Positions 25,655 through 34,145 of a stretch of DNA of 64,000 bases are shown here, piece after piece. A program made the translations under genes and the position numbers. The notes beneath the pieces are model-generated. The model was not told the DNA's origin, ran no database searches, and saw only the letters and a list, made by a program, of their open reading frames with translations. This stretch comes from Luteimonas abyssi (GTDB taxonomy: Bacteria; Pseudomonadota; Gammaproteobacteria; Xanthomonadales; Xanthomonadaceae). The stretch spans positions 2,912,037-2,976,036 of the forward strand of contig NZ_KQ759763.1 of assembly GCF_001482195.1 (NCBI RefSeq). Direction: 5' to 3'. Position 1 is the first letter of the stretch; each line of letters begins with the position of its first letter.

Positions 25655-27871
25655 TCAAGGGACGATGGCCGGGGCCGCGGCTGGCGTCGATGCCGCGCGC
25701 CCGCCGCCGACGGGCGTCGGCCGGGCGCGCTCGTCCTGGGCGCCCTCGTCGAGGATGTCCTCGTGCAGGATCCGTCGCATCTCGATGATCGCCGGCGCGG
25801 TTTCCTGCACGCTGTGCCCGGACACGATGATCCGCTCCGACACCGCACCGTCGAGGTGCGCGCTCCAGTACGGCACCAGACCGTCGTTGCTGTCCTCCAG
25901 CGGCCCGTCGCCGCGGGTGCGCGCGATGATCGAGTGGTAGCGCACCGCCGGCGAGATCGGCAGGTCCGCCGCGGCGCGCACGAACGGATCGTGGCGGTCG
26001 AGGTTGTCGATGCTGTTGGGCAGGCGTTCGCCCGGGTTCTCGCCGGCCACTTCCTGCAGCACGTCGCCCAGCCCCTCCAGCACGGTTAGCGGCATGCGTA
26101 CCAGCCGGCCGAACCAGCGCCCCAGGCGGCTGCCGGCGATCTCGGTGCCGCGGTGCGGGCTGGCGACGAAGATCGCCCGGTCGATCTGCGGCACCGGCTC
26201 GAACGTCAAGATCGGCGCGAGCCGGCGCTTCACCCGCTCCCGCCGCCCGTCGTCGAGCTCGACCTCGCGCTCGAACTCCCGCCACAGCGCGTCCCCGGAC
26301 GAGGACACCATCAGCCGCGCGATCACCCCGCCCATGCTGTGGCCGATCACCACCATGTCGTGCGAGGCCTGCGCGGTGCCGGTGGGATCGAAATGGCGCA
26401 GGGCATTCTCCAGCGTGCTGCGGATCGCACGATGGTTGAGCGCGATGGGCATGTTGGTCGGGTAATAGAACTGCCAGATCTGGAACCGGTCGCGCAGCGC
26501 CTCGTCGCCCATCAGTTCGTTGGCGACGTTGACCCACGCTTCCGGACTGCTGGCCAGGCCGTGGATCATCAGCAGGATGCGCCGGTCGGGATCGTAGGGC
26601 TGCATCAGGTACAGATGCGGATGGTCGATGCCCTGGCCGCGTCCGAACAGGCTGCGCAGCGACTGCCGGTTGAAGCCGGAGCGCGCCAGCCACAGGCCGT
26701 AGCCGGCGGTGAAGTTCGCGGCCAACGGCACCTGCACCCCGCCCAGCGACACCGCTTCGGTGCGGTAGGGGTCGTAGACGGAAATGGTGACTTCGCGCTG
26801 TGCCAGGACCGCGGCGAGATCGTCGCCGGCGAAGTCCAGCAGCACCGTGTTCGCCGGCGATGGCATTTCGCTCCAGCGCGGCGCCTGCCGGGCGCGACGC
26901 CGGGCGCGTTCGGACCGCTCCCGGTCGTCGCCCGCCGCATGCCGGGCACCGGCGTCCGGGGGCCCGGGGTCCGATGCGCGCGCGCCCTCCGGCGGCGCCT
27001 CCCGGGTCTCGTCCGCCGCCCGCGTGGCCGCCGCGGTGGTCACCGGGTCGTCGGCCATCACCGCGACCAACTCGGCACCGAAGCCGTCCCGACGATAGAC
27101 GCTGCGCAGGCCGGCGAACGACAGCGAGGCCGCGGGCACCAGCTCCAGCGGCGCACTATCGCCCCACTGCTCGGCGAAATCCTCGACATCCACGGTGATG
27201 TCCCAGCCCGCGCGCTGCAGGCGCTCGATCTGCACCGCGGCCTCGTCCTCGGCACCGCCTCCATGGACATACCAGTCGAACAACAGCGCGACAGCCTCCT
27301 GCGCGGCCAGGTTGTAATAGTCGCGGACCTGGGTCTGCCGGTCCTCGAACGCACGTGTCTCCGGGGCACGGCCGCTGTGGAACAGATAGGCGTAGGCGTG
27401 CCGGCCGACCTCCAGCCATGCATCCAGCTGCACCTGGGGATCGCGCTCGCGTTCGCGCAGCGCATCCTGGGCCAGCGCCTCCTGCAACCACAGTTCGGTC
27501 AACGCCGACAGCCGCCGCTCATCGTCGATGCCGGTGTCGCCCTCGGCCAGCGCCTGCCGGCAGGTCGCGCCGGTGGCCTGGCAGGGGCCGGCGTGCAGGC
27601 CGGTGACCCGCAGAGTCTCCCGGGTCGCGGCGCTGAGGTTTCCCGTGGTCAGGATGTCGCCGCGCCGAAGGGCGATGTACTCGGCCGGCGTGAGGGATTC
27701 GACCTGGACCGACGGCGCGAACTCGCGCAACACCGCACAGCCGCCGAGCAACGCGATGGCCAGCATCGCCACCAGCGCGCGGCGGGGCCCGGACCACGCC
27801 GGATGCAACTGCGTGGCGGCATCGGCGTGCGCTGGCCTCGCGCTGCCGTCGGGGTGGGACGTGGTCTGCAT
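25655..27871 (-). CDS. Large alpha/beta hydrolase lipoprotein
   Basis: 738 residues. A lipobox LLGGC (Cys45) follows a long N-terminus; an ATG at residue 36 would give a shorter leader. Residues 55-400 form an N-terminal region with a probable helical part (QDALRERERDPQVQLDAWLEVGRHAYAYLF) and an Arg-rich linker around 285-335. The hydrolase domain spans about 430-710 with LLMIHGLASSPEAW (oxyanion hole), VVIGHSMGGVIARL (Ser512) and a late SGHSVQ histidine. A DNLDRHDPFV and YHSIIARTRG stretch is typical of lipase-like enzymes. It should be a membrane-anchored lipase or esterase in the periplasm or outer membrane. Substrate unknown. Confidence 0.85.
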   Translation of the reverse strand: MQTTSHPDGSARPAHADAATQLHPAWSGPRRALVAMLAIALLGGCAVLREFAPSVQVESLTPAEYIALRRGDILTTGNLSAATRETLRVTGLHAGPCQATGATCRQALAEGDTGIDDERRLSALTELWLQEALAQDALRERERDPQVQLDAWLEVGRHAYAYLFHSGRAPETRAFEDRQTQVRDYYNLAAQEAVALLFDWYVHGGGAEDEAAVQIERLQRAGWDITVDVEDFAEQWGDSAPLELVPAASLSFAGLRSVYRRDGFGAELVAVMADDPVTTAAATRAADETREAPPEGARASDPGPPDAGARHAAGDDRERSERARRRARQAPRWSEMPSPANTVLLDFAGDDLAAVLAQREVTISVYDPYRTEAVSLGGVQVPLAANFTAGYGLWLARSGFNRQSLRSLFGRGQGIDHPHLYLMQPYDPDRRILLMIHGLASSPEAWVNVANELMGDEALRDRFQIWQFYYPTNMPIALNHRAIRSTLENALRHFDPTGTAQASHDMVVIGHSMGGVIARLMVSSSGDALWREFEREVELDDGRRERVKRRLAPILTFEPVPQIDRAIFVASPHRGTEIAGSRLGRWFGRLVRMPLTVLEGLGDVLQEVAGENPGERLPNSIDNLDRHDPFVRAAADLPISPAVRYHSIIARTRGDGPLEDSNDGLVPYWSAHLDGAVSERIIVSGHSVQETAPAIIEMRRILHEDILDEGAQDERARPTPVGGGRAASTPAAAPAIVP

Positions 27872-27943
27872 CCCCCTATGCTACCCAGCGCGTGCGACTC
27901 CGGGATGCCTATTCCCGGACGGCCTCGGGCGGAAGGCGCCCGA

Positions 27944-28846
27944 TTACGCGGACGCCTCCGAAGCGGTGCCGATGCGCTTCTCGAACCAGTGATCGGCGTA
28001 GGGGTTGTCGTTGTAGGCGGCGATCTCGCGGTACCCGCGGTGGCGGTACAGCGCCAACGCCTCGGCCTGGGTGCCGGCGGTATCCAACCGCAACACCGGC
28101 ATGCCCATCCCGACCGCATGCGCCTCCAGCGCCACGAGCAGGCGCCTGGCGATGCCCGCGCCGCGCAGGGCCGGCGCGACCCACATCCGCTTGATCTCGC
28201 CGACGCCCGGAGCGATCGACTTCAAGGCCGCACAGCCGACCGCGGCACCGTCCAGCGATGCCAGCAACAGCAGACCGTTCGGCGGCACGAGTTCGTCCGC
28301 TGATGCAGTGGGGCCACGTCCGGGGTCGAACGCGGGAATCCGCAGACGCAGCTCCTGCACATAGGCCGCGATGCATGCGGTCGCGGCCGGGCTGGCCGGG
28401 TCGGCGACGTCGATCGTGACCGTTCCCACCCGCAACAGCCATTCGACCTCGGCCATCGCCGCGACCAGACGCTGACGCTGCGTGGGCGTCAGCGGCCCGA
28501 GCAACGTCGCGGCGACGTCGTCCGAACGCCCGTCCATCGCGTCCAGTTCGCGCAGGCCCTTGCGGGTGAGCGTCACCATCCTGACCCGCGCGTCGTGCGG
28601 CGACGGGCGCGACGTCACCAGCTTCTGCGCTTCGAGCGAACGCAGCAGACGGCTGAGATAACCCGAATCCAGCGCCAGCCGCTCGCGCAACTCGCGGGCG
28701 GACGCACCGTCCCGCCCGATCTCGAACATCAACCGCGACTCGCCCCACGGTCGCCCGCGACCGAGGTAATCGTCGGTCAACACGCCGATGCGGCGGGTCA
28801 CGGCACGATTGAAACTGCGAACGGACCTGATCTGGGCGTCGTCCAT
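27944..28846 (-). CDS. MarR-GNAT fusion: HTH regulator with acetyltransferase domain
   Basis: 300 residues. Residues 1-140 are a MarR winged helix: SARELRERLALDSGYLSRLLRSLEAQKLV (recognition helix) and the wing RPSPHDARVRMVTLTRKG. Residues about 145-300 are a GNAT N-acetyltransferase with KRMWVAPALRGAGIARRLLVALEAHA as the acetyl-CoA pyrophosphate loop (normally Q/R-x-x-G-x-G/A) and AEALALYRHRGYRE as the C-terminal motif. ATG 28846 has AGGA close upstream. Such fusions are annotated in many proteobacteria, and their acetylation targets are mostly unknown. The promoter region carries three evenly spaced CTGAC repeats, likely an autoregulatory site. Confidence 0.92.
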   Translation of the reverse strand: MDDAQIRSVRSFNRAVTRRIGVLTDDYLGRGRPWGESRLMFEIGRDGASARELRERLALDSGYLSRLLRSLEAQKLVTSRPSPHDARVRMVTLTRKGLRELDAMDGRSDDVAATLLGPLTPTQRQRLVAAMAEVEWLLRVGTVTIDVADPASPAATACIAAYVQELRLRIPAFDPGRGPTASADELVPPNGLLLLASLDGAAVGCAALKSIAPGVGEIKRMWVAPALRGAGIARRLLVALEAHAVGMGMPVLRLDTAGTQAEALALYRHRGYREIAAYNDNPYADHWFEKRIGTASEASA

Positions 28847-28850
28847 TTTC

Positions 28851-28885
28851 CTGACAAGAGTCTGACGATTGTCTGACTTTAATCA
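28851..28885. promoter_or_regulatory. Three CTGAC repeats at 11-base intervals with CTGA-N6-TCAG palindrome
   Basis: CTGAC occurs at 28851, 28862 and 28873, exactly 11 bases apart, and the last copy joins CAG to give an inverted CTGA(N6)TCAG pair. The block starts four bases upstream of the MarR-GNAT start codon, so a protein bound here would cover its ribosome-binding or promoter region. It is the likely operator of that regulator. Confidence 0.6.
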
Positions 28886-29145
28886 GGCGACTGGCCGGGC
28901 GCAACCGGCCTGCTCCCGGCGCCATGCGACGGGAGCGCCGCGCGTGCCTCGCATCGCTCGCCTGCATCGAGCGTCCGCGTGGCCGGCGCACTCACGAAAT
29001 CACACTGCAGCGACATCCAAAACGGCATCTTTCCGCGGCTTTTTCGCCACTTTTCGCCGCAATCGCGTTTGCGATCCAGATGCGGCGACGTTACCCTGCC
29101 TCGCCTTCGGGGGAGGGGTCATTTATCAAGGAGGACGGAATACTC

Positions 29146-30237
29146 GTGAATCGGGTCGGCCGCATCTGTACGTTGGGTGGGCTCCTGTTGCTGGCATGTG
29201 CGCCTGTGCATGCCAACACCGGAGAGCCTGAATTTAATCTTGGCGGCGCTGTCCGCTTCAGCTACGGGTGGCTCGATTACGGGCCCAGCACGGACTTCGA
29301 ACCCGAGCTCGTCCGCATCGACGCCGATGGCCGCACCGGCCCGGCGTTCTTCTCGCTGCAGTACCGCTGGTACGACGGCTTCGACGCCCTCCACCACGCC
29401 TACGTGGGCTGGGAGCTCGACGACAGTTCGGACATCCGCGCCGGCGTCCAACAGGCGCCGTTCGGCCTGCTGCCCTACGCCTCGCACAGCTTCTGGTTCG
29501 GCTCCGGCTACTACCTGGGCATCGAGGACGACTACGACCTGGGCGTGGTCTGGCAACGCGAACAGGGCCCGCACCAGTTCCATGCCGGCGTGTTCTTCGG
29601 CGACGAGTACGGCAGCGGCGCACGCTACGACCGCTATTCGTTCGACGTGGCCCAGACCGACGATCTGCCCTATCGCGAACGCGAGCGGGTGAACCTGCGC
29701 TACGAGCACACCGGCGCCTGGGGCGGCGGCGAGCTCAAGCTGGGCGGCTCGCTGTTCCACGGCCGCGTCGAGCAACGCGTGGAGAACCGCAAGTACGACC
29801 ACGACGGCGCGGCGCTCCACGCGCACTGGGAACGCGGCCCGACCACCGTCCAGCTGCAGTGGGCACGCTATCGCTACCGCACGCCGGAATCGCGGATCGC
29901 GATGTCGGCCTTCATGTTCCCGTTCGAGATCGCCGCCGAGGCCGACGTGCCGACGTTCAACGTCGCCTACGAGCTGCCGCGCGCGGGCTGGTTCGACGCC
30001 ATCACCTGCTACAACAACCTCAGCACCACCCAGCCGGTCCGCAGCGACCCGGGCTTGCGCGAGTCGTGGCAGAACGTCACCGGCTGCAGTTTCGCCAAGG
30101 ACAAGATGTTCACCTACGTGGACTGGATCGCCGGCAAGAACATGTGGTTCGTCGGCGGCGACGGCATCGGCATCGAGGAGCCCGGCTCCAACCGCTGGCG
30201 CTCGCGGTTGAACATCAACATCGGTTTCTATTTCTGA
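29146..30237 (+). CDS. Outer-membrane beta-barrel protein (porin-like)
   Basis: 363 residues. The GTG at 29146 is preceded by AAGGAGGA about 11 bases upstream and starts a signal peptide (RIGRICTLGGLLLLACAPVHA by eye). The mature part is rich in alternating aromatic/polar strands (YGWLDYGPS, FFSLQYRWYDGF, GSGYYLGIEDDYDLGVVW) and ends in IGFYF, the C-terminal aromatic typical of barrels handled by the BAM machinery. FGLLPYASHSFWFG is reminiscent of phosphate/other OprO-type porins, but I cannot name a substrate. It lies 91 bases before a choline/betaine-type transporter gene and probably serves uptake of that substrate. Confidence 0.82.
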   Translation: MNRVGRICTLGGLLLLACAPVHANTGEPEFNLGGAVRFSYGWLDYGPSTDFEPELVRIDADGRTGPAFFSLQYRWYDGFDALHHAYVGWELDDSSDIRAGVQQAPFGLLPYASHSFWFGSGYYLGIEDDYDLGVVWQREQGPHQFHAGVFFGDEYGSGARYDRYSFDVAQTDDLPYRERERVNLRYEHTGAWGGGELKLGGSLFHGRVEQRVENRKYDHDGAALHAHWERGPTTVQLQWARYRYRTPESRIAMSAFMFPFEIAAEADVPTFNVAYELPRAGWFDAITCYNNLSTTQPVRSDPGLRESWQNVTGCSFAKDKMFTYVDWIAGKNMWFVGGDGIGIEEPGSNRWRSRLNINIGFYF

Positions 30238-30243
30238 CCCATC

Positions 30244-30267
30244 GCCGCGCGGCCCATGCCGCGCGGC
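30244..30267 (+). terminator. Perfect 10-base-pair hairpin between porin and transporter genes
   Basis: GCCGCGCGGC, CCAT, GCCGCGCGGC form a 10-base-pair GC stem just after the porin stop. It is followed by CTTCAT and not a T run, so it may be a partial terminator or mRNA-stabilising stem that sets the ratio of porin to transporter. Confidence 0.4.
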
Positions 30268-30328
30268 CTTCATCCGGTGCCGCGGCCGCTCCGCGATCCA
30301 TGGCACCCAGCACGCAGAGGGACTCGTC

Positions 30329-32329
30329 ATGAGCCAACCCGATCCGTCAGCACCGACCAAAGCGGCCGGCCCGTTTTCCCGCGTCTTGTGGCCCACGTTC
30401 CTGCCGTCCGCAGGCATCGTGCTGCTCATGGTGGCGCTCTCGTTCATCATGCCCGAGCAGATGGAGGCGGGCTTCCAGACCGCACAGGGCTGGGTGGCCG
30501 AAGAGTTCGGCTGGTTCACGATCGCCGCAGTCGCCGGCTTTCTGATCTTCGTCATCGGCGTGGCGATGAGCGGTTTCGGCCGGCTCCGCCTCGGCCCGGA
30601 CCACAGCCGACCGGATTACACCTACTCGACCTGGTTCGCGATGCTGTTTGCCGCGGGCATGGGCATCGGCCTGATGTTCTTCGGCGTCGCCGAGCCGATC
30701 ATGCACTACGCGGAGCCGCCGGTCGGCGACCCGGAGACCCTGGCCGCCGCGCGTCAGGCGATGCGCATCACCTTCTTCCACTGGGGCATCCACGCCTGGG
30801 CGATCTACGCCGTGGTCGCGCTGTCGCTGGCGTACTTCGCCTACCGCCACGGCCTGCCGCTGCGCATCCGCTCCTCGCTGTACCCGCTCATCGGCGACCG
30901 CATCCACGGCCCGATCGGCCACGCGGTGGACACCTTCGCCGTGCTGGGCACGATCTTCGGCCTGGCCACCTCGCTCGGCCTGGGCGTGATCCAGATCAAC
31001 TCGGGCCTCAACTACCTGTTCGATATCGAGGTCGGCATCACCACCCAGGTGATCCTGATCAGCATCATCACCCTGATCGCCACCGGCTCGGTGGTCTCGG
31101 GCCTGGACAAAGGCGTGCGCCGCCTGTCCGAGCTCAACATGATCATGGCGGTGGCGCTGCTGGCGTTCGTGCTGATCGCCGGGCCCACGCTCTACATCAT
31201 GCAGACGCTGGTGCAGAACACCGGCATGTACATCTCCAGCCTGTTCTCGATGACGTTCAACCTCTACGCCTACGAGCCCACCAGCTGGCTCGGCGGCTGG
31301 ACGCTGTTCTACTGGGGCTGGTGGATCGCGTGGTCGCCGTTCGTGGGCATGTTCATCGCGCGCATCTCGCGCGGACGTACGATCCGCGAATTCGTGATCG
31401 GCGTGCTGCTGGTGCCGCTTGGTTTCACCTTCCTGTGGATGACCATCTACGGCAACACCGCCCTGCACATGGTGATCGTGGACGGGGTCACCGATCTCGC
31501 CACCGCGGTCGCCGCCGACAGCTCGGTCGCGCTGTTCCGGTTCCTGGAGGAACTGCCGCTGGCCACGATCACGTCGGGCCTGGCGACGCTGCTGGTGGTG
31601 ATCTTCTTCGTGACATCGTCGGATTCCGGCTCTCTGGTGATCGACATGCTCACCAGCAAGGGCGAGGAGGAGTCGCCCACCTGGCAGCGCGTCTTCTGGG
31701 CCCTGATCGAGGGCGCGGTGGCCATCGCACTCCTGATCGCGGGGGGACTGTCCGCCTTGCAGGCGGCGACCATCGCCAGCGCCCTGCCCTTCACCATCGT
31801 CATGATCCTGATGTGCTGGGGCATGCTGCGCGCGATGCGCCTGGAAATGGTGAAACAGGCCAGCACGCGGGATGCGCGCGTGTTGCCACTGGGCATGGAC
31901 GGCGAGAGCTGGAAGGCCCGCCTGCAGTCGCTGACCGTGCATCCCACGCTGACCGAGGTGCAGAAGTTCCTCAATCAGAAGGTTCGTCCCGCACTGGAGG
32001 AGGTCGCCGAGGAACTGCGCAAGCAGGGTCTCGATGCCCGCGTCGAGGCGGACCCCGAAGAAAACGGCCGCGTCTGGGTCGAGGTCGGACATGGTGAGGA
32101 AATGGACTTCTTCTATTCCATCCATCCACAACCCTACGACCCGCCGAGTTTCATGTTCGAGGATCCCCGCAAGCGTCGCGCCAATGCCGACAAGCATTTC
32201 CGCGCCGAGGTCCACCTGCGCGAGGGCGGCCAGGGCTACGATGTGATGGGCTGGCGCAAGGACGCGTTGATCCATGACGTGCTCGACCAGTACCAGCGCC
32301 ACATGCACTTCCTGCAACAGGTGCGCTGA
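30329..32329 (+). CDS. BCCT-family transporter, BetT-like with long C-terminal domain
   Basis: 666 residues. The N-terminal 500 residues have 12 hydrophobic helices. TYSTWFAMLFAAGMGIGLMFFGVAEPIMHY is the family signature with the glycine-rich TM3 stretch; WTLFYWGWWIAWSPFVGMFIARISRGRTIREF is the TM8 Trp motif that binds trimethylammonium groups. The final 160 residues (from about 510) form a cytoplasmic regulatory tail as in BetT, which is osmotically regulated in E. coli and Pseudomonas. It should import choline, betaine or carnitine with protons or sodium. No bet dehydrogenase genes are nearby. A terminator follows. Confidence 0.95.
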   Translation: MSQPDPSAPTKAAGPFSRVLWPTFLPSAGIVLLMVALSFIMPEQMEAGFQTAQGWVAEEFGWFTIAAVAGFLIFVIGVAMSGFGRLRLGPDHSRPDYTYSTWFAMLFAAGMGIGLMFFGVAEPIMHYAEPPVGDPETLAAARQAMRITFFHWGIHAWAIYAVVALSLAYFAYRHGLPLRIRSSLYPLIGDRIHGPIGHAVDTFAVLGTIFGLATSLGLGVIQINSGLNYLFDIEVGITTQVILISIITLIATGSVVSGLDKGVRRLSELNMIMAVALLAFVLIAGPTLYIMQTLVQNTGMYISSLFSMTFNLYAYEPTSWLGGWTLFYWGWWIAWSPFVGMFIARISRGRTIREFVIGVLLVPLGFTFLWMTIYGNTALHMVIVDGVTDLATAVAADSSVALFRFLEELPLATITSGLATLLVVIFFVTSSDSGSLVIDMLTSKGEEESPTWQRVFWALIEGAVAIALLIAGGLSALQAATIASALPFTIVMILMCWGMLRAMRLEMVKQASTRDARVLPLGMDGESWKARLQSLTVHPTLTEVQKFLNQKVRPALEEVAEELRKQGLDARVEADPEENGRVWVEVGHGEEMDFFYSIHPQPYDPPSFMFEDPRKRRANADKHFRAEVHLREGGQGYDVMGWRKDALIHDVLDQYQRHMHFLQQVR

Positions 32330-32368
32330 CCCCGACGCGCAACGGGCACGGCCCGCCGCGCGCACCGG

Positions 32369-32407
32369 AACGCCCCGACCGCGACTGCGGCGGGGCGTTT
32401 CTTTTTT
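32369..32407 (+). terminator. Rho-independent terminator after the BCCT gene
   Basis: AACGCCCCG(A)CCGC pairs with GCGG(C)GGGGCGTT around a short loop, followed by a run of Ts (TTTCTTTTTT). It is a strong intrinsic terminator closing the porin-transporter unit, 40 bases after the stop codon. Confidence 0.92.
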
Positions 32408-32618
32408 GGTTCGCTTGCCCCGGCCGGACAGGCGGGCGACCGCCGATCCACCTGTCCGGCCGCCGCCGGTCGACGCGGCGGCCGCACGCGCGCCGCCCGC
32501 GGACACCGCGCGGCCGATGTCCGGGGCGCGTTGCCCGGGCGGATGCGGGCCCGGGCTGATCGATGCCGATGCGCTCCGAAAGGCGACGGCGCGTGCACGC
32601 GCCTGTCGCGCCGCGAGG

Positions 32619-34145
32619 CTACTCCGCGGTCGACGAGCGGATGCGATCCGGCACCGGATGCGTCCGCAACTCGCGACGGATCGCATCGAGCCCATCGACC
32701 GCCTCGTCGTCGATCCGCCAGCCGCCCCCCAGCGCGCGGTAGAGCGCGATCTGCGTCAACGCGATCTGGCTGTCCATCTCCACCGCCTGACGTCGCATGT
32801 CGAGCAGTTCGCTTTGCGCCTCCAGCACATCCGACAGATTCGCCAGCCCCACTTCGTAGGTCCGGCGTGCCATGGCGTGCGTGCGCTCGGCACGGGCCAC
32901 GGCCTCGTCCACGGCGATCCGCTGGCGCTGCCGCGCCTGGTGCTGGGCCGAGGCGACTTCCACTTCTTCCAGCGCGGTCGCCAGCGTCTGGCGCAAGGTC
33001 ACGAAACCGGCGTCGGCCTGCGCGTCCGCCTCGTCGATGGCGGCACGCGGCGCGCCGAAATCGAACCACGGGAAGGACAGGCTTCCGGCCAGCGAGCGAC
33101 TGTCGGCGGCGGTGGACAGGCCGCCCAGCGCGAACCCGGTGCGTCCCACCGTGGCGCTGACGCCGAGTTTCGGAAACAGATCCCGGCGGCTCGCCAGCGC
33201 GGCGGCATCGGCCGCCTCCAGGCCGGCGGCCGCCGCGATCACATCCGGCCGGCGTCGCAGCAGATCCAGCGGCTGCCCGGTGGGGATGGCGGCACGCGCA
33301 CGGGGGACGGTTCCTCCATCGCCCAGACGGGCGCGGGTCGTGCCGGGTGCCTGGTCGGTGAGCGTGTCGATGGCGAACGTCGCCTCGGCCAGTCCGGCGT
33401 CGAGGTCGCCGAGCGTCGCCTCCAGTGCCGCACGCCGGGCACCAGCGGCCTCGACATCGAGACGGGTCGCCTGGCCGAGGCGGAAGATGCCCTCCGCCAC
33501 GCGCTCCGATTCGCGCGCCAGCGCGATGCTCTCGTCGAGCACCTGGCGCTGCGCCAGCAGCGTGCGCGCCTGCACGTAGCCCTGGGCGACGCCGGCCGCC
33601 ACCGCCAGCCGGGTCGCCACCAGTTGCGCCTGCATCGCGCCGAACTGGCGCTCGGCCGCGGCGCTGCGCAGGCGGTTGGCGCCGAACAGGTCGATCTCCC
33701 AGTTCGCGGTCAGGCCGAACTGCCAGAAATCCAGGTGCTCGGTGTCGGACAGGCCCAGTGCCTCGCCGACCGGACTGCCGGCGATGCGCTCGGCATCGAG
33801 GAACTGGCGCTGTCCCTGCCCGGCCACATCGAGCTGTGGCACCAGTGCGGCGCGCGACAGTCGCAACTGCGCCCGCGCGCGCCGGAGTTCGGCCAGCGCC
33901 GCCTGCACGTCGAGGTTGCGCGCCAGTGCGCTGTCGACGAACTCGGCCAGCAACGGGTCGTCGAAGGTCTGCCACCAGCGCGCCAGCGTGTGCGCATCGA
34001 CCGCCACGCTGCCGCCGTCCGCGGCGGAAAAGTAGGCCGCCGGCAGCGGTGGCACCTCGCGCACCGGCGGCGCCGCGCAGGCCGTCAGGGCGATCGCCGC
34101 GGCCAGCGCGGCCGGGCGCCAGTAGCGATGACGGTAGCGGATCAT
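32619..34145 (-). CDS. RND efflux outer-membrane factor lipoprotein (NodT/OprM type)
   Basis: 508 residues. The lipobox LTACAAPP (Cys23) marks a lipid-anchored TolC-like protein. Two homologous outer-membrane-efflux repeats are visible: the first around RNLDVQAALAELRRARAQLRLSRAALVPQLDVAG, the second around RRRPDVIAAAAGLEAADAAALASRRDLFPKLGVS and GLANLSDVLEAQSELLDMRR. It forms the trimeric channel through the outer membrane. Its ATG overlaps the pump gene stop (ATGA), so the three RND genes are coupled. It is the last gene of the operon. Confidence 0.95.
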   Translation of the reverse strand: MIRYRHRYWRPAALAAAIALTACAAPPVREVPPLPAAYFSAADGGSVAVDAHTLARWWQTFDDPLLAEFVDSALARNLDVQAALAELRRARAQLRLSRAALVPQLDVAGQGQRQFLDAERIAGSPVGEALGLSDTEHLDFWQFGLTANWEIDLFGANRLRSAAAERQFGAMQAQLVATRLAVAAGVAQGYVQARTLLAQRQVLDESIALARESERVAEGIFRLGQATRLDVEAAGARRAALEATLGDLDAGLAEATFAIDTLTDQAPGTTRARLGDGGTVPRARAAIPTGQPLDLLRRRPDVIAAAAGLEAADAAALASRRDLFPKLGVSATVGRTGFALGGLSTAADSRSLAGSLSFPWFDFGAPRAAIDEADAQADAGFVTLRQTLATALEEVEVASAQHQARQRQRIAVDEAVARAERTHAMARRTYEVGLANLSDVLEAQSELLDMRRQAVEMDSQIALTQIALYRALGGGWRIDDEAVDGLDAIRRELRTHPVPDRIRSSTAE

